Program-made: the position numbers and the translations under genes | Assembly: GCA_902470095.1 (NCBI GenBank) | Contig: CABRFG010000054.1 | Location: 1 to 15,421 of the forward strand | Length of the DNA: 15,421 bases | From: an uncultured Collinsella sp. | Lineage (GTDB): Bacteria; Actinomycetota; Coriobacteriia; Coriobacteriales; Coriobacteriaceae | Reading direction: 5' to 3' | Shown: positions 5,753 through 13,080 of the stretch, one piece after another | Numbering within the stretch: the first letter of the stretch is position 1 | How the letters are laid out: every line of letters begins with the position of its first letter | The notes under the pieces: generated by a model | What the model saw: the letters and a program-made list of their open reading frames with translations, nothing else | What the model was told of the DNA's origin: nothing | The model's database searches: none

Positions 5753-6388
5753 CTAGTCGCGCAGGATGATGTCCATGGCGAGCATCAGGTTGCGCTCGTC
5801 GATGGCAAACGGGGCGGCTTCGCGCGTCTTGGGCTTGGCGCAAAACGCGATACCAGTGCCCGCGGCCTGGATCATGGGGATGTCGTTGGCGCCGTCGCCA
5901 ATAGCGACCGTGTGTGCCATATCGACGCCGCACTCAACCGCCCAATCCAGCAGCTGGATGAGCTTGGACTCCTTGGTCACAATGTCGGCAGCCAACTTAC
6001 CGGTGAGCTTGCCGTCCACGACTTCCAGGCGGTTGGCCAGGCAAAAGTCGATACCCGCGGCAGCCACGATCTTGTCAGCGACCTCGTGGAAGCCGCCGCT
6101 CACCACGCCGACCTTCCAGCCCTTGCTGTGTGCCGAGCGCACAAGCTCCAACGCGCCGGGGGTAAATGTCACGCGCTCAAAGGTGCGCTCGAACACGCTC
6201 TCGTCCAGGTCGGCGAGCAGCCCCACGCGCTCCTCGAGTGCCTGCTTAAAGTCGAGCTCGCCGCGCATGGCGCGTTCGGTGATCTGTGCCACCTGCTCGC
6301 CCACGCCGGCCTCCTCGCCCAACAGGTCGATGACCTCCTGGTTGATGAGCGTGGAGTCGATATCCATAACGATGAGGCGTGCAGTCAT
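5753..6388 (-). CDS. serB: Phosphoserine phosphatase SerB (HAD superfamily)
   Basis: SerB dephosphorylates O-phosphoserine, the last step of serine synthesis, in the cytoplasm. The 211-residue protein shows the HAD motifs: MDIDSTLI near residue 8 (nucleophile Asp9 and Asp11), VVSGGF as motif II, the conserved Lys region around KESKLIQLL, and IGDGANDIPMI as motif III. It corresponds to the catalytic domain alone; the N-terminal ACT-like extension found in some SerB proteins is missing. The ATG at 6388 is preceded by GGAAAGG and begins directly at the domain; an alternative in-frame start at 6433 would add 15 residues without family support. It is divergent from aspS and 116 bp upstream of larB on the same strand. 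No clear terminator follows, so some read-through into larB is possible. Confidence 0.92.
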   Translation of the reverse strand: MTARLIVMDIDSTLINQEVIDLLGEEAGVGEQVAQITERAMRGELDFKQALEERVGLLADLDESVFERTFERVTFTPGALELVRSAHSKGWKVGVVSGGFHEVADKIVAAAGIDFCLANRLEVVDGKLTGKLAADIVTKESKLIQLLDWAVECGVDMAHTVAIGDGANDIPMIQAAGTGIAFCAKPKTREAAPFAIDERNLMLAMDIILRD

Positions 6389-6533
6389 GGCGGGCCTTTC
6401 CGAGTGCAGTTGTATTGGGGCACATTGTCGCACGTGACGAGCACGGGCAGGTGCCGCGGTGCGTCAATTGTTTCGTCTCCGTCAAGTCTTTGGGCGAGAA
6501 CTACTTTTCCGCGGCACATCGACACAGGTGCGA

Positions 6534-6539
6534 TAAGAT
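6534..6539 (+). promoter_or_regulatory. Candidate -10 box of the aspS promoter
   Basis: TAAGAT lies 105 bp before the aspS ATG in the serB-aspS divergent gap. No convincing -35 box lies 16-18 bp upstream, so the call rests on the -10 match and position. The same hexamer occurs as the -10 of the ebgA promoter at 10013-10018. Confidence 0.35.
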
Positions 6540-6544
6540 AGAAC

Positions 6545-6640
6545 GCCATGTCTGGCTGCGCGGTTTACGCAGGCTGGGCAAATCTGTACGACGCCGCCCG
6601 GAACGACACGGGGCGGCACAGATCCATAAAGGAGGATCAC
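6545..6640 (+). promoter_or_regulatory. Structured aspS 5' leader with possible RBS-sequestering stem
   Basis: The roughly 100-nt leader contains two small hairpins (GCCA 6545-6548 with TGGC 6553-6556; CTGCG 6556-6560 with CGCAG 6568-6572, which cannot both form fully) and a strong one: ATCTGT (6582-6587) with ACAGAT (6618-6623), enclosing GCCGCCC (6593-6599) with GGGCGGC (6611-6617). A further short pairing, GATCC (6621-6625) with GGATC (6634-6638), would cover the end of the AAGGAGG ribosome binding site and competes with the strong hairpin for 6621-6623. No T-box signature was seen. Confidence 0.35.
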
Positions 6641-6644
6641 TGGT

Positions 6645-8432
6645 ATGAGCCAGACCCGTCCCATCGACGAGCATTCCATGCACACCCGTACCTGTGGCGA
6701 GCTTCGCCGCGAGAACGTGGGCGAAGAGGTCACCCTCACCGGTTGGGTGAGCCGTCGCCGTGACCACGGCGGCCTTATTTTCTGCGACCTTCGTGACCGC
6801 GAGGGCATCACGCAGCTCACCTTCGACCCCGAGCACTCTGACGGCGACGCATTTAAGATCGCCGAGACCATGCGTCCCGAGTGGCCCATCAAGATCCACG
6901 GCGTCGTGCGCTCCCGTGGCGAGGAGACCACCAACGCCAAGCTCGCGACCGGCGAGATCGAGGTCCTGACCGACCACGCCGAGGTGCTCAACACGTCCGT
7001 CACTCCGCCGTTCCAGATCGAGGACGGCATCGAAACCAGCGAGGACACCCGTCTACGCTATCGCTATCTGGACCTCCGTCGTCCCGAGATGATGGCCAAC
7101 CTCAAGCTGCGCTCCGACTTTACCTTTGCCATTCGCGAAGCGCTGCACAACCGTGAGTTCATGGAGGTCGAGACGCCCTCCCTGTTCAAGTCCACGCCCG
7201 AGGGCGCCCGCGACTTTATCGTTCCCAGCCGCATCCAGCCGGGCAACTTCTACGCCCTGCCGCAGTCCCCGCAGCTTCTGAAGCAGCTGCTTATGGTCGG
7301 TGGCGTCGAGCGCTACTACCAGGTTGCCAAGTGCTTTCGCGACGAGGACCTGCGTGCCGACCGTCAACCCGAGTTCACCCAGGTCGATATCGAGATGTCC
7401 TTCGTGGACCAGAACGATGTCATGAGCGCGCTCGAAGAGGTTCTTGCCGATGCCTTCGGCCGCATGGGTGTCGAGATGCCCACGCCGCTGCGTCGCATGA
7501 ACTACTGGGATGCCATGGACACCTATGGCTCCGACAAGCCCGATACCCGCTATGGCATGCACCTGGTCGACCTGACCGACATCTTTGCCAACTCCAAGTT
7601 CAAGGTCTTCGCGACCGCCGCAAATGAGGAGGGCTCTGTCGTCAAGGCCATCAACGCCAAGGGCGCCGGTGCCTGGGCACGTGCCAAGATCGATAAGCTC
7701 GCCGGGGTGGCTTCCACGTTTGGCGCCAAGGGCCTGGCCTGGATCGCCTTTCGCGAGGACGGCTCCATCAACAGCCCCATCGTCAAGTTCTTCTCGGACG
7801 AGGAGATGGCGGCTCTGCGCGAGCGCATGGACGTCGAGCCCGGCGACCTTGTGATGTTCGCCGCCGGCCCGCGCCTGCTCTCCGACGAGATCCTGGGCGG
7901 CATGCGTTCTCACATGGCCAACGCACTCGAGATCAAGCGCGAGGGTCACGACTTCCTGTGGGTCGTCAACTTCCCGCTGTTCCACTGGGATGAGGACCGC
8001 AAGGCCTATGCTGCCGAGCACCAGCCCTTCACTCTGCCGACCGAGACCGACATCGCCAAGATCGAGGCCGATCCGCTGGCAGCCGGTTCGTGCACCTACG
8101 ACTTTGTCATGGACGGCTTTGAGGCCGGTGGCGGCGGTATGCGTATCCACAACGCCGAGATGCAGATGTCCATGCTCAAGCTCCTGGGCTTTACCGAGGA
8201 GCGCGCCGAGTCGCAGTTCGGCTTCCTCATGGAGGCCCTCAAGTTTGGCGCGCCCCCGATGGGCGGTTTCGCTCTGGGTCTGGACCGCGTGTGCATGCTG
8301 CTCACCGGCTCCGACTCCATCCGCGACGTCATGGCGTTCCCCAAGACGGCCAGCGGCTCCGACCTCATGTCGGGCGCTCCGAGTGCCGTTTCCGGCGCCC
8401 AGCTCAAGGACGTCAGCCTGCGCCTGATGTAG
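6645..8432 (+). CDS. aspS: Aspartyl-tRNA synthetase, bacterial type
   Basis: Class II synthetase that charges tRNA-Asp with aspartate. The 595-residue length is typical of bacterial AspRS. Domains in order are an N-terminal OB-fold anticodon-binding domain (TLTGWVSRRRDHGGLIFCDL), a linker with RYRYLDLRRPEM, the class II catalytic core with motif 2 FRDEDLRADRQPEFTQ starting at residue 231, an inserted GAD-type domain in the middle, and motif 3 GGFALGLDR at 540-548, followed by FPKTASGSDLMSGAP. The ATG has an ideal ribosome binding site, AAAGGAGG at 6628-6635. It is divergent from serB and ends in a strong terminator 24 bp after the stop. Whether it is discriminating or also charges tRNA-Asn cannot be decided from this window. 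Confidence 0.97.
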   Translation: MSQTRPIDEHSMHTRTCGELRRENVGEEVTLTGWVSRRRDHGGLIFCDLRDREGITQLTFDPEHSDGDAFKIAETMRPEWPIKIHGVVRSRGEETTNAKLATGEIEVLTDHAEVLNTSVTPPFQIEDGIETSEDTRLRYRYLDLRRPEMMANLKLRSDFTFAIREALHNREFMEVETPSLFKSTPEGARDFIVPSRIQPGNFYALPQSPQLLKQLLMVGGVERYYQVAKCFRDEDLRADRQPEFTQVDIEMSFVDQNDVMSALEEVLADAFGRMGVEMPTPLRRMNYWDAMDTYGSDKPDTRYGMHLVDLTDIFANSKFKVFATAANEEGSVVKAINAKGAGAWARAKIDKLAGVASTFGAKGLAWIAFREDGSINSPIVKFFSDEEMAALRERMDVEPGDLVMFAAGPRLLSDEILGGMRSHMANALEIKREGHDFLWVVNFPLFHWDEDRKAYAAEHQPFTLPTETDIAKIEADPLAAGSCTYDFVMDGFEAGGGGMRIHNAEMQMSMLKLLGFTEERAESQFGFLMEALKFGAPPMGGFALGLDRVCMLLTGSDSIRDVMAFPKTASGSDLMSGAPSAVSGAQLKDVSLRLM

Positions 8433-8455
8433 GCATGCGGCTACATATTGCTTGC

Positions 8456-8490
8456 AACGAGGGAAGGACGTGTGCCTTCCCTCGTTTTTT
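8456..8490 (+). terminator. Rho-independent terminator of aspS
   Basis: Stem CGAGGGAAGG (8458-8467) pairs perfectly with CCTTCCCTCG (8475-8484), extended by AA/TT, with a 7-nt loop and a TTTTTT tail (8485-8490). It starts 24 nt after the aspS stop. Confidence 0.93.
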
Positions 8491-8530
8491 ATGCGCCGAG
8501 ATTGTGAGGGCTTGGGATGACCGGGCGTCG

Positions 8531-8550
8531 CGGAAAGCGCGACCCAGAAT
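8531..8550 (+). repeat. Degenerate third copy of the hairpin right arm
   Basis: CGGAAAGCGCGACCCAGAAT aligns without gaps to the right arms of the two following hairpins (8593-8612 and 8655-8674): all three share CGGAAA at the start, G at position 11 and CCCAG at 13-17. The matching left arm and loop are missing; instead its bases fold locally as GTCGCG (8527-8532) with CGCGAC (8538-8543). It looks like a decayed or half copy. Confidence 0.5.
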
Positions 8551-8562
8551 TCGGCAAATTAA

Positions 8563-8608
8563 TGGGGCAAAGTTTCCGGTTGAGCTGTCTAACGGAAACT
8601 TTGCCCCA
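8563..8608 (+). repeat. Constant-loop hairpin, copy 1
   Basis: Arms 8563-8578 and 8593-8608 pair perfectly over 16 bp; the 14-nt loop is GTTGAGCTGTCTAA. The arms end in TTTCCG and CGGAAA next to the loop, as in the hairpin at 8626-8669, while the outer parts differ. There is no T-run. It sits between the convergent aspS and lacI-type genes. Confidence 0.85.
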
Positions 8609-8625
8609 GAATGAGCGCTCAAAAC

Positions 8626-8669
8626 GGGATAGGCTTTCCGCAACAGCTGTCTGGCGGAAAGCCTGTCCC
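8626..8669 (+). repeat. Constant-loop hairpin, copy 2
   Basis: Arms 8626-8640 and 8655-8669 pair over 15 bp with one G-T wobble (8630/8665). The 14-nt loop is CAACAGCTGTCTGG, with the same length and the same AGCTGTCT at the same loop positions as copy 1. It ends 6 bp before the stop codon of the LacI-family gene on the opposite strand and may affect the 3' end of that mRNA. Confidence 0.85.
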
Positions 8670-8675
8670 AGTTTC

Positions 8676-9692
8676 TTATAGCGAGTCTCTCCGGATCAGC
8701 TGCATGTGCATCACGGAGGTGGTAGGCTCGGCACCTTTGATCATGTCGAGCGCAATGTTGGCGGCCATGTGGCCTTCTTCGCGCAGGGGCTGGCGGACGG
8801 TCGTGAGCGCGGGGACGCAGCGCGCCGCAATTTCGTGATCGTCGAAGCCGACGACAGAAACGTCCGCCGGAACGGATTGGCCTGCCTCGTTGAGTGCGGT
8901 GATGACGCCAGCCGCGATACGGTCCGATCCGCAGAGCACGCCATCGAAAGCAATCTCGCGCGCGAGGATCTGGTGCATGGCCTGATAGCCGTCTCCGTTG
9001 TTCCAGCCGGTATAGATAACGTTTGCGTCTGGGAGGTCTTCGCCCAAGACGGCACGGTAGCCGCGCAGGCGGTCGACAACAGCGGGGTTGTCTTGCGGTC
9101 CCAACACGGCGACGATATCTTTGCGCCCGCGTTCCTTCATGGCGAGTGCCGCAAAGCGTCCGCCCTCTTCGTCGTCAGAGTAGACTGTCGAGAACACATC
9201 GCGATAGGGGTGGCCCTCGAGCTGGCCGCACAACACGGTGGGTACGCCCAGCTCGCGCAGCACCTCAAGCAGCTCGCTGCCCTTGTAGGGGGAGACGTCG
9301 ATTACGGCGTCGAACGAGCGGCGCTCAAAGTGCTCGCGTGCGCGGTTGCGCTCATGCGTGGAAGACGCCTGCAAGATAACGGGCAGATAGGACGACTCCG
9401 ACAGTTCCTCGGTAATGCCGCTCAAAAACTCGCTATAGGTGGGGTCGCTGAAGAGTTCACTCAGGGGCTCGGTCACGAGCACGGCGATGATTTCCGTGCG
9501 CCCGACAGCGAGCGCTCGGCCACGAGCGTTGGGGACAAAATTGACTTCCTTGGCCGCCGCGCGGACGCGCTTTTTGGTTTCCTCGCTAATGCGGGGCGAA
9601 TCGTTGAGAGCGCGCGATGCCGTGGAGCGCGACACGCCAGCAGCTGCGGCAACCTCGGCAAGCGTAGGTGCGGTGCGAACTGGTTGGGTCAT
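8676..9692 (-). CDS. LacI-family transcriptional repressor, probable regulator of ebgAC
   Basis: A 338-residue LacI/GalR regulator. The N-terminal helix-turn-helix (about residues 10-30, TLAEVAAAAGVSRSTASRAL) is followed by the hinge segment VNFVPNARGRAL and a periplasmic-binding-protein-like sugar-binding domain (IIAVLVTEP, VIDVSPYKG, VLGPQDNPAVVDRLRGY, GVLCGSDRIAAGVITAL, VVGFDDHEIA). The ATG has AGGAG 7 nt upstream. It is divergent from ebgA across a 376-bp gap holding three CAACCGGTTG operators, the normal arrangement for a local repressor and like E. coli ebgR beside ebgA. Inducer unknown; a beta-galactoside is the obvious candidate. Confidence 0.92.
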   Translation of the reverse strand: MTQPVRTAPTLAEVAAAAGVSRSTASRALNDSPRISEETKKRVRAAAKEVNFVPNARGRALAVGRTEIIAVLVTEPLSELFSDPTYSEFLSGITEELSESSYLPVILQASSTHERNRAREHFERRSFDAVIDVSPYKGSELLEVLRELGVPTVLCGQLEGHPYRDVFSTVYSDDEEGGRFAALAMKERGRKDIVAVLGPQDNPAVVDRLRGYRAVLGEDLPDANVIYTGWNNGDGYQAMHQILAREIAFDGVLCGSDRIAAGVITALNEAGQSVPADVSVVGFDDHEIAARCVPALTTVRQPLREEGHMAANIALDMIKGAEPTTSVMHMQLIRRDSL

Positions 9693-9753
9693 GGCGTCTC
9701 CTGGAGAATGCGGTCGATGTTGTCGCTGATACGGGCTGGTGCGGATACAGCTT

Positions 9754-9759
9754 ACTATA
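9754..9759 (-). promoter_or_regulatory. Candidate -10 box of the LacI-family gene
   Basis: On the minus strand the bases read TATAGT, five of six consensus positions, 62 bp before the ATG. No good -35 box lies 17 bp upstream. A partial operator-like stretch, CCGGTGACCGGT (9786-9797), lies behind it but lacks the CAACCGGTTG core. Confidence 0.35.
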
Positions 9760-9935
9760 GTGCGCCTGAACAGCGTTCATGATATCCGGTGACCGGTGTC
9801 GTTTTGCAACCAAGCCACAATCGAATACGTCTCGTGTGGGTGAGATATCAGCGGGCGTGGTGGTTGCCTACGAGCTTAAGAACGATGTCTTGCGCTGAGT
9901 GTCGATACTCAGGGTGACATAAGTGTCCCGGTTGT

Positions 9936-9949
9936 ACAACCGGTTGCAC
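9936..9949. promoter_or_regulatory. LacI-type operator O1 upstream of ebgA
   Basis: ACAACCGGTTGCAC with the perfect palindrome core CAACCGGTTG and a central CG, typical of LacI-family sites. It overlaps a second palindrome (9928-9943), so two registers of binding are possible. O1 is 45 bp upstream of O2. Confidence 0.8.
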
Positions 9950-9980
9950 CGTTAACCCGACCAAATCGACCGTTCAGCGG

Positions 9981-9994
9981 ACAACCGGTTGCAC
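9981..9994. promoter_or_regulatory. LacI-type operator O2, overlapping the ebgA -35 box
   Basis: The same 14-mer ACAACCGGTTGCAC. Its last six bases, TTGCAC (9989-9994), are the best -35 box of ebgA, so a bound repressor would block RNA polymerase. Confidence 0.85.
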
Positions 9995-10018
9995 AGTTTT
10001 TTGCATCGACCGTAAGAT
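9989..10018 (+). promoter_or_regulatory. Promoter of ebgA-ebgC
   Basis: TTGCAC (9989-9994) and TAAGAT (10013-10018) are separated by 18 bp. The -35 lies in operator O2, and O3 begins 4 bp after the -10, covering the expected transcription start. Confidence 0.7.
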
Positions 10019-10022
10019 AAGG

Positions 10023-10036
10023 ACAACCGGTTGCAC
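10023..10036. promoter_or_regulatory. LacI-type operator O3, over the ebgA transcription start
   Basis: Third exact copy of ACAACCGGTTGCAC, 42 bp after O2 and 32 bp before the ebgA ATG. Its position just downstream of the -10 box is the classic place for a LacI-type primary operator. Confidence 0.85.
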
Positions 10037-10068
10037 AAGAATCACTACGATGACGAAGGAGCATCACC

Positions 10069-13000
10069 ATGGACGCCATTAACGATTGGGAAAACCAAGC
10101 GCTCACCCACAGGAACCGCCTGGCACCCCATGCGTACTTCATGGGTTACGAGACCGCCGATCTCGCCGCTACGTACAGCCGCGAGCTGTCGCGCGGGTTT
10201 GTCCAGCTGTCCGGCTCGTGGCAGTTCCGCCTCTTTGAGGGGCCTGCTGCCGTCTCTAACGAGGAGCTTTCCACGTACGAGCCCGAGTGGGATCACGTGG
10301 AGGTTCCGCACCTGTGGCAGGTAGACGGCTATGGCAACCTTGCCTACACCGACGAGGGTTTCCCGTTCCCGGTGGATCAGCCGTTCGTTCCCTCTGACGA
10401 TCCCACGGGCGTGTACCAGCGCATCGTCAATCTTCCCGCCGTGCCTGCCGGCGCTCGCGAGATCATTCGCTTTGACGGTATCGAGAGCTATGGCGAGCTG
10501 TACGTCAACGGCAAGTTTATCGGCATGACCAAGGGCTCGCGCCTGTCTGCCGAGTTCGACGTGACCGACGCGCTTGTCGAGGGCGACAACCTGTTTGCGG
10601 TCAAGGTTCTGCAGTACAGCGATGGTAGCTATATCGAGGACCAGGACATGTGGTGGGCCTCGGGCATCTTCCGCGATGTGTACCTTATGCAGCGTCCCGC
10701 CGCGCACCTGGTCGACTTTAGGTTCCGCACGCACCGCGAGGGCGATGCCGCTCTGATCACGCTCGATACGGTGGCCGAGGGCGCTTCCCGCGTCGTGTTT
10801 ACACTCGGCGATGGCGAGAACGTGGTGGCTACAGGTGAGTGCGTCGACGGCCATGCCGAGTGCAGCGTGACCGATGCCCACTTCTGGAATCCCGAGGACC
10901 CCTTCCTCTATGACCTTACGTTTGAGGTCTACGACGGTGACCAGGTCAGCGAGTACGTCACGCATCGCCAGGGCCTTGCCGAGGTGACGGTCGAGGGCAA
11001 TCATATCTACCTCAACGGCACCTACTTTAAGATGCATGGCGTCAACCGCCACGATCACGACGATCACAAGGGCCGCGCCGTGGGCCTCGATCGCATGCGC
11101 CGCGACCTGGAGCTCATGAAGCAGCACAACATCAACGCGGTGCGCACGTCCCACTACGCCAACGACCCGCGCTTTTACGAGCTGTGCGACGAATACGGTA
11201 TCATGCTGGTCGCCGAGACCGATATGGAGAGCCATGGCTTCGAGAATATCGGCAATATCGCCCTGGTCACCGACGACCCGGCATGGGAGCCGGCCTACGT
11301 CGACCGCATTGAGCGCCTGGTGATGCAGGAGCGCAACCACGCCTGCATCATTATGTGGTCGATGGGCAACGAGAGCGGCTATGGCTGCAACATCCGCGCG
11401 ATGTACGCCAAGGCTCACGAGCTCGATGGTCGCCCGGTCCATTACGAGGAGGACCGCAACGCCGATACCGTCGACGTCATTTCCACCATGTACTCCCGTG
11501 TGTCGCAGATGAACGACTTTGGCGAGCATCCGTTCCCCAAGCCGCGCATCAACTGCGAGTACGGTCACTCCATGGGCAATGGCCCCGGAGGCCTGTCCGA
11601 GTACCAGGAGGTCTTCGATCGCTGGGATTGCATCCAAGGCCAGTTTATCTGGGAATGGTGCGACCACGGTTTGGCTGCTGTGACCGAGGACGGCGTTGCC
11701 TACGATATGTATGGTGGCGACAACGGCGATTACCCCAACAACAGCAACTTCTGCATCGATGGCATGGTGTTCCCCTGGCAGCAGCCGAGTCCGGGCCTCA
11801 CTGAGTATGGTCAGGTCATCTGCCCGATTCGCATGGCTTATGACGCCGAGGCAGGCGAGCTGACCGTCACCAACAAGCGTTGGTTTACCACCCTCGAGGA
11901 TGTCTGCCTGTCGGCCGAGACCCTGGTGGACGGCGACGTTGTGTGCCGCAAGACGCTCATGCCCGGTGCGGTTGCCCCCGGCGAGTCCGTCCAGCTGCCG
12001 CTGGTGATTCGCGAGGCCGCAGTGGGGGAGACCCTGCTGACCGTGCACGCCTACACCATGGCCGCTCACGTCTGGTGCGAGCCGATGTTCCAACTGGGTG
12101 CAAGCCAGTTTGCCATCGCCAACCATCCGGCGCCAGCCATCGCGGCTCCCACTCGTCCTGAGCTTACGGTCGAGGAGACCGAGCAGGAAATCCGCATTCA
12201 CTCCCTCAACGGTGAGCTGACCTTCAGCAAGGTCAACGGTACCGTGAGCGAGTGGAAGGCATCCGGCCGCGACGTCATGGCCTCTGGTCCCCAGGTTGGT
12301 TTTTGGCATCCGCTCGTCGATAACCATGCGCAGGAGTATGACTCACTGTGGAAGGACAACTTCATCGATGTGATGCAGACGTCTACCCGCAAGGTTTCTT
12401 GGAAGCAGGATGGCAATGCGGTCGTCGTGACCGTGAGCCAGCGTATCGCTCCTCCCGTCCGCGCGTTCGGCATGCGCGTCGAGCTCGTCTACACCGTGCT
12501 TCCGAGCGGTCGTGTCGACCTCAAGGTTTCCGGCGAGCCCTACGGTGACTATTCGGACATCATCCCGCGCATCGGTATCTCCTTCGAGGTCCCCGGTTGC
12601 GATCGCGCCGTCGAGTGGTATGGCCACGGCCCGGGCGAGAACTATCCGGACTCGCTGCGCGCCAACCCGGTCGGTCATTACCGCACCACGGTCGACGATA
12701 TGTTCACGCCCTACGTTATGCCTCAGGACTGCGCCAACCACGAGGGTACCCGCTGGGTTGCCCTGCGCTCTAGCCACGGTGACGGTCTGGTCGTGACACG
12801 TCCGAGCGACGCCGCTTCCAACCCGTTCTCGTTCTCGGCATGGCCCTATAGCTGCGAGTCCATCGATAACGCCAAGCACGTCTACGACCTTGTTCCGGGC
12901 GATACAGTCACGGTCAACATCAACGACCAGTTACTCGGCCTTGGCTCGAACTCTTGGGGTTCCGAGGTGCTCGATTCCTATCGCACCCGTTTTGAGAGCT

Positions 13001-13077
13001 TCAGCTTTGAGGTGTCCCTGCGACCGCTGACGTCTGCCGATCTGGCTCAGACGCTGGCACCCATTAAGGAGGCATAA
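10069..13077 (+). CDS. ebgA: Beta-galactosidase, glycoside hydrolase family 2 (EbgA-like)
   Basis: Hydrolyses terminal beta-galactosides such as lactose; no signal peptide, so cytoplasmic. The 1002-residue length fits LacZ/EbgA large subunits. The N-terminal sugar-binding domain begins WENQALTHRNRLAPHAYF; DQDMWWASGIFRDVYL and then the TIM barrel with HGVNRHDHDDHKGRAV follow. The acid/base Glu435 is in SMGNESGYG and the nucleophile Glu497 in NCEYGHSMGNGPGG. The C-terminal beta-sandwich domain includes EWYGHGPGENYPDS. The ATG has AAGGAG 8 nt upstream. The partner ebgC starts 3 nt after the stop, which distinguishes this from plain LacZ. Regulated by the three operators upstream. The natural substrate could be another beta-galactoside or a host or milk glycan. 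Confidence 0.93.
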   Translation: MDAINDWENQALTHRNRLAPHAYFMGYETADLAATYSRELSRGFVQLSGSWQFRLFEGPAAVSNEELSTYEPEWDHVEVPHLWQVDGYGNLAYTDEGFPFPVDQPFVPSDDPTGVYQRIVNLPAVPAGAREIIRFDGIESYGELYVNGKFIGMTKGSRLSAEFDVTDALVEGDNLFAVKVLQYSDGSYIEDQDMWWASGIFRDVYLMQRPAAHLVDFRFRTHREGDAALITLDTVAEGASRVVFTLGDGENVVATGECVDGHAECSVTDAHFWNPEDPFLYDLTFEVYDGDQVSEYVTHRQGLAEVTVEGNHIYLNGTYFKMHGVNRHDHDDHKGRAVGLDRMRRDLELMKQHNINAVRTSHYANDPRFYELCDEYGIMLVAETDMESHGFENIGNIALVTDDPAWEPAYVDRIERLVMQERNHACIIMWSMGNESGYGCNIRAMYAKAHELDGRPVHYEEDRNADTVDVISTMYSRVSQMNDFGEHPFPKPRINCEYGHSMGNGPGGLSEYQEVFDRWDCIQGQFIWEWCDHGLAAVTEDGVAYDMYGGDNGDYPNNSNFCIDGMVFPWQQPSPGLTEYGQVICPIRMAYDAEAGELTVTNKRWFTTLEDVCLSAETLVDGDVVCRKTLMPGAVAPGESVQLPLVIREAAVGETLLTVHAYTMAAHVWCEPMFQLGASQFAIANHPAPAIAAPTRPELTVEETEQEIRIHSLNGELTFSKVNGTVSEWKASGRDVMASGPQVGFWHPLVDNHAQEYDSLWKDNFIDVMQTSTRKVSWKQDGNAVVVTVSQRIAPPVRAFGMRVELVYTVLPSGRVDLKVSGEPYGDYSDIIPRIGISFEVPGCDRAVEWYGHGPGENYPDSLRANPVGHYRTTVDDMFTPYVMPQDCANHEGTRWVALRSSHGDGLVVTRPSDAASNPFSFSAWPYSCESIDNAKHVYDLVPGDTVTVNINDQLLGLGSNSWGSEVLDSYRTRFESFSFEVSLRPLTSADLAQTLAPIKEA

Positions 13078-13080
13078 GCC

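Larger units (their letters stand above)
9693..10068. other. Divergent regulatory gap between the LacI-type gene and ebgA
   Basis: This 376-bp gap holds no plausible gene. From left to right it contains the candidate repressor promoter (9754-9759), about 100 bp without recognised signals, a short dyad CTGAGT (9895-9900) with ACTCAG (9907-9912), the first operator with its overlapping palindrome CCGGTTGTACAACCGG (9928-9943), and then the ebgA promoter with two further operators. Confidence 0.7.

Noticed and set aside
6545..6640. T-box riboswitch in front of aspS
   Set aside because: No T-box sequence, specifier loop or terminator/antiterminator pair was found in the leader.
6548..6763. 71-codon frame starting in the aspS leader and overlapping the aspS start
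   Set aside because: It has no ribosome binding site of its own, overlaps aspS by more than 100 bp and shows no family features; it also covers the leader hairpins.
10045..12327. Very long (760-codon) open frame antisense to ebgA; similar long antisense frames opposite larA, aspS and the permease
   Set aside because: The + strand genes have clear family motifs. Long antisense frames are expected from strongly biased GC-rich codons; the antisense translations show low-complexity composition and no recognisable domain.
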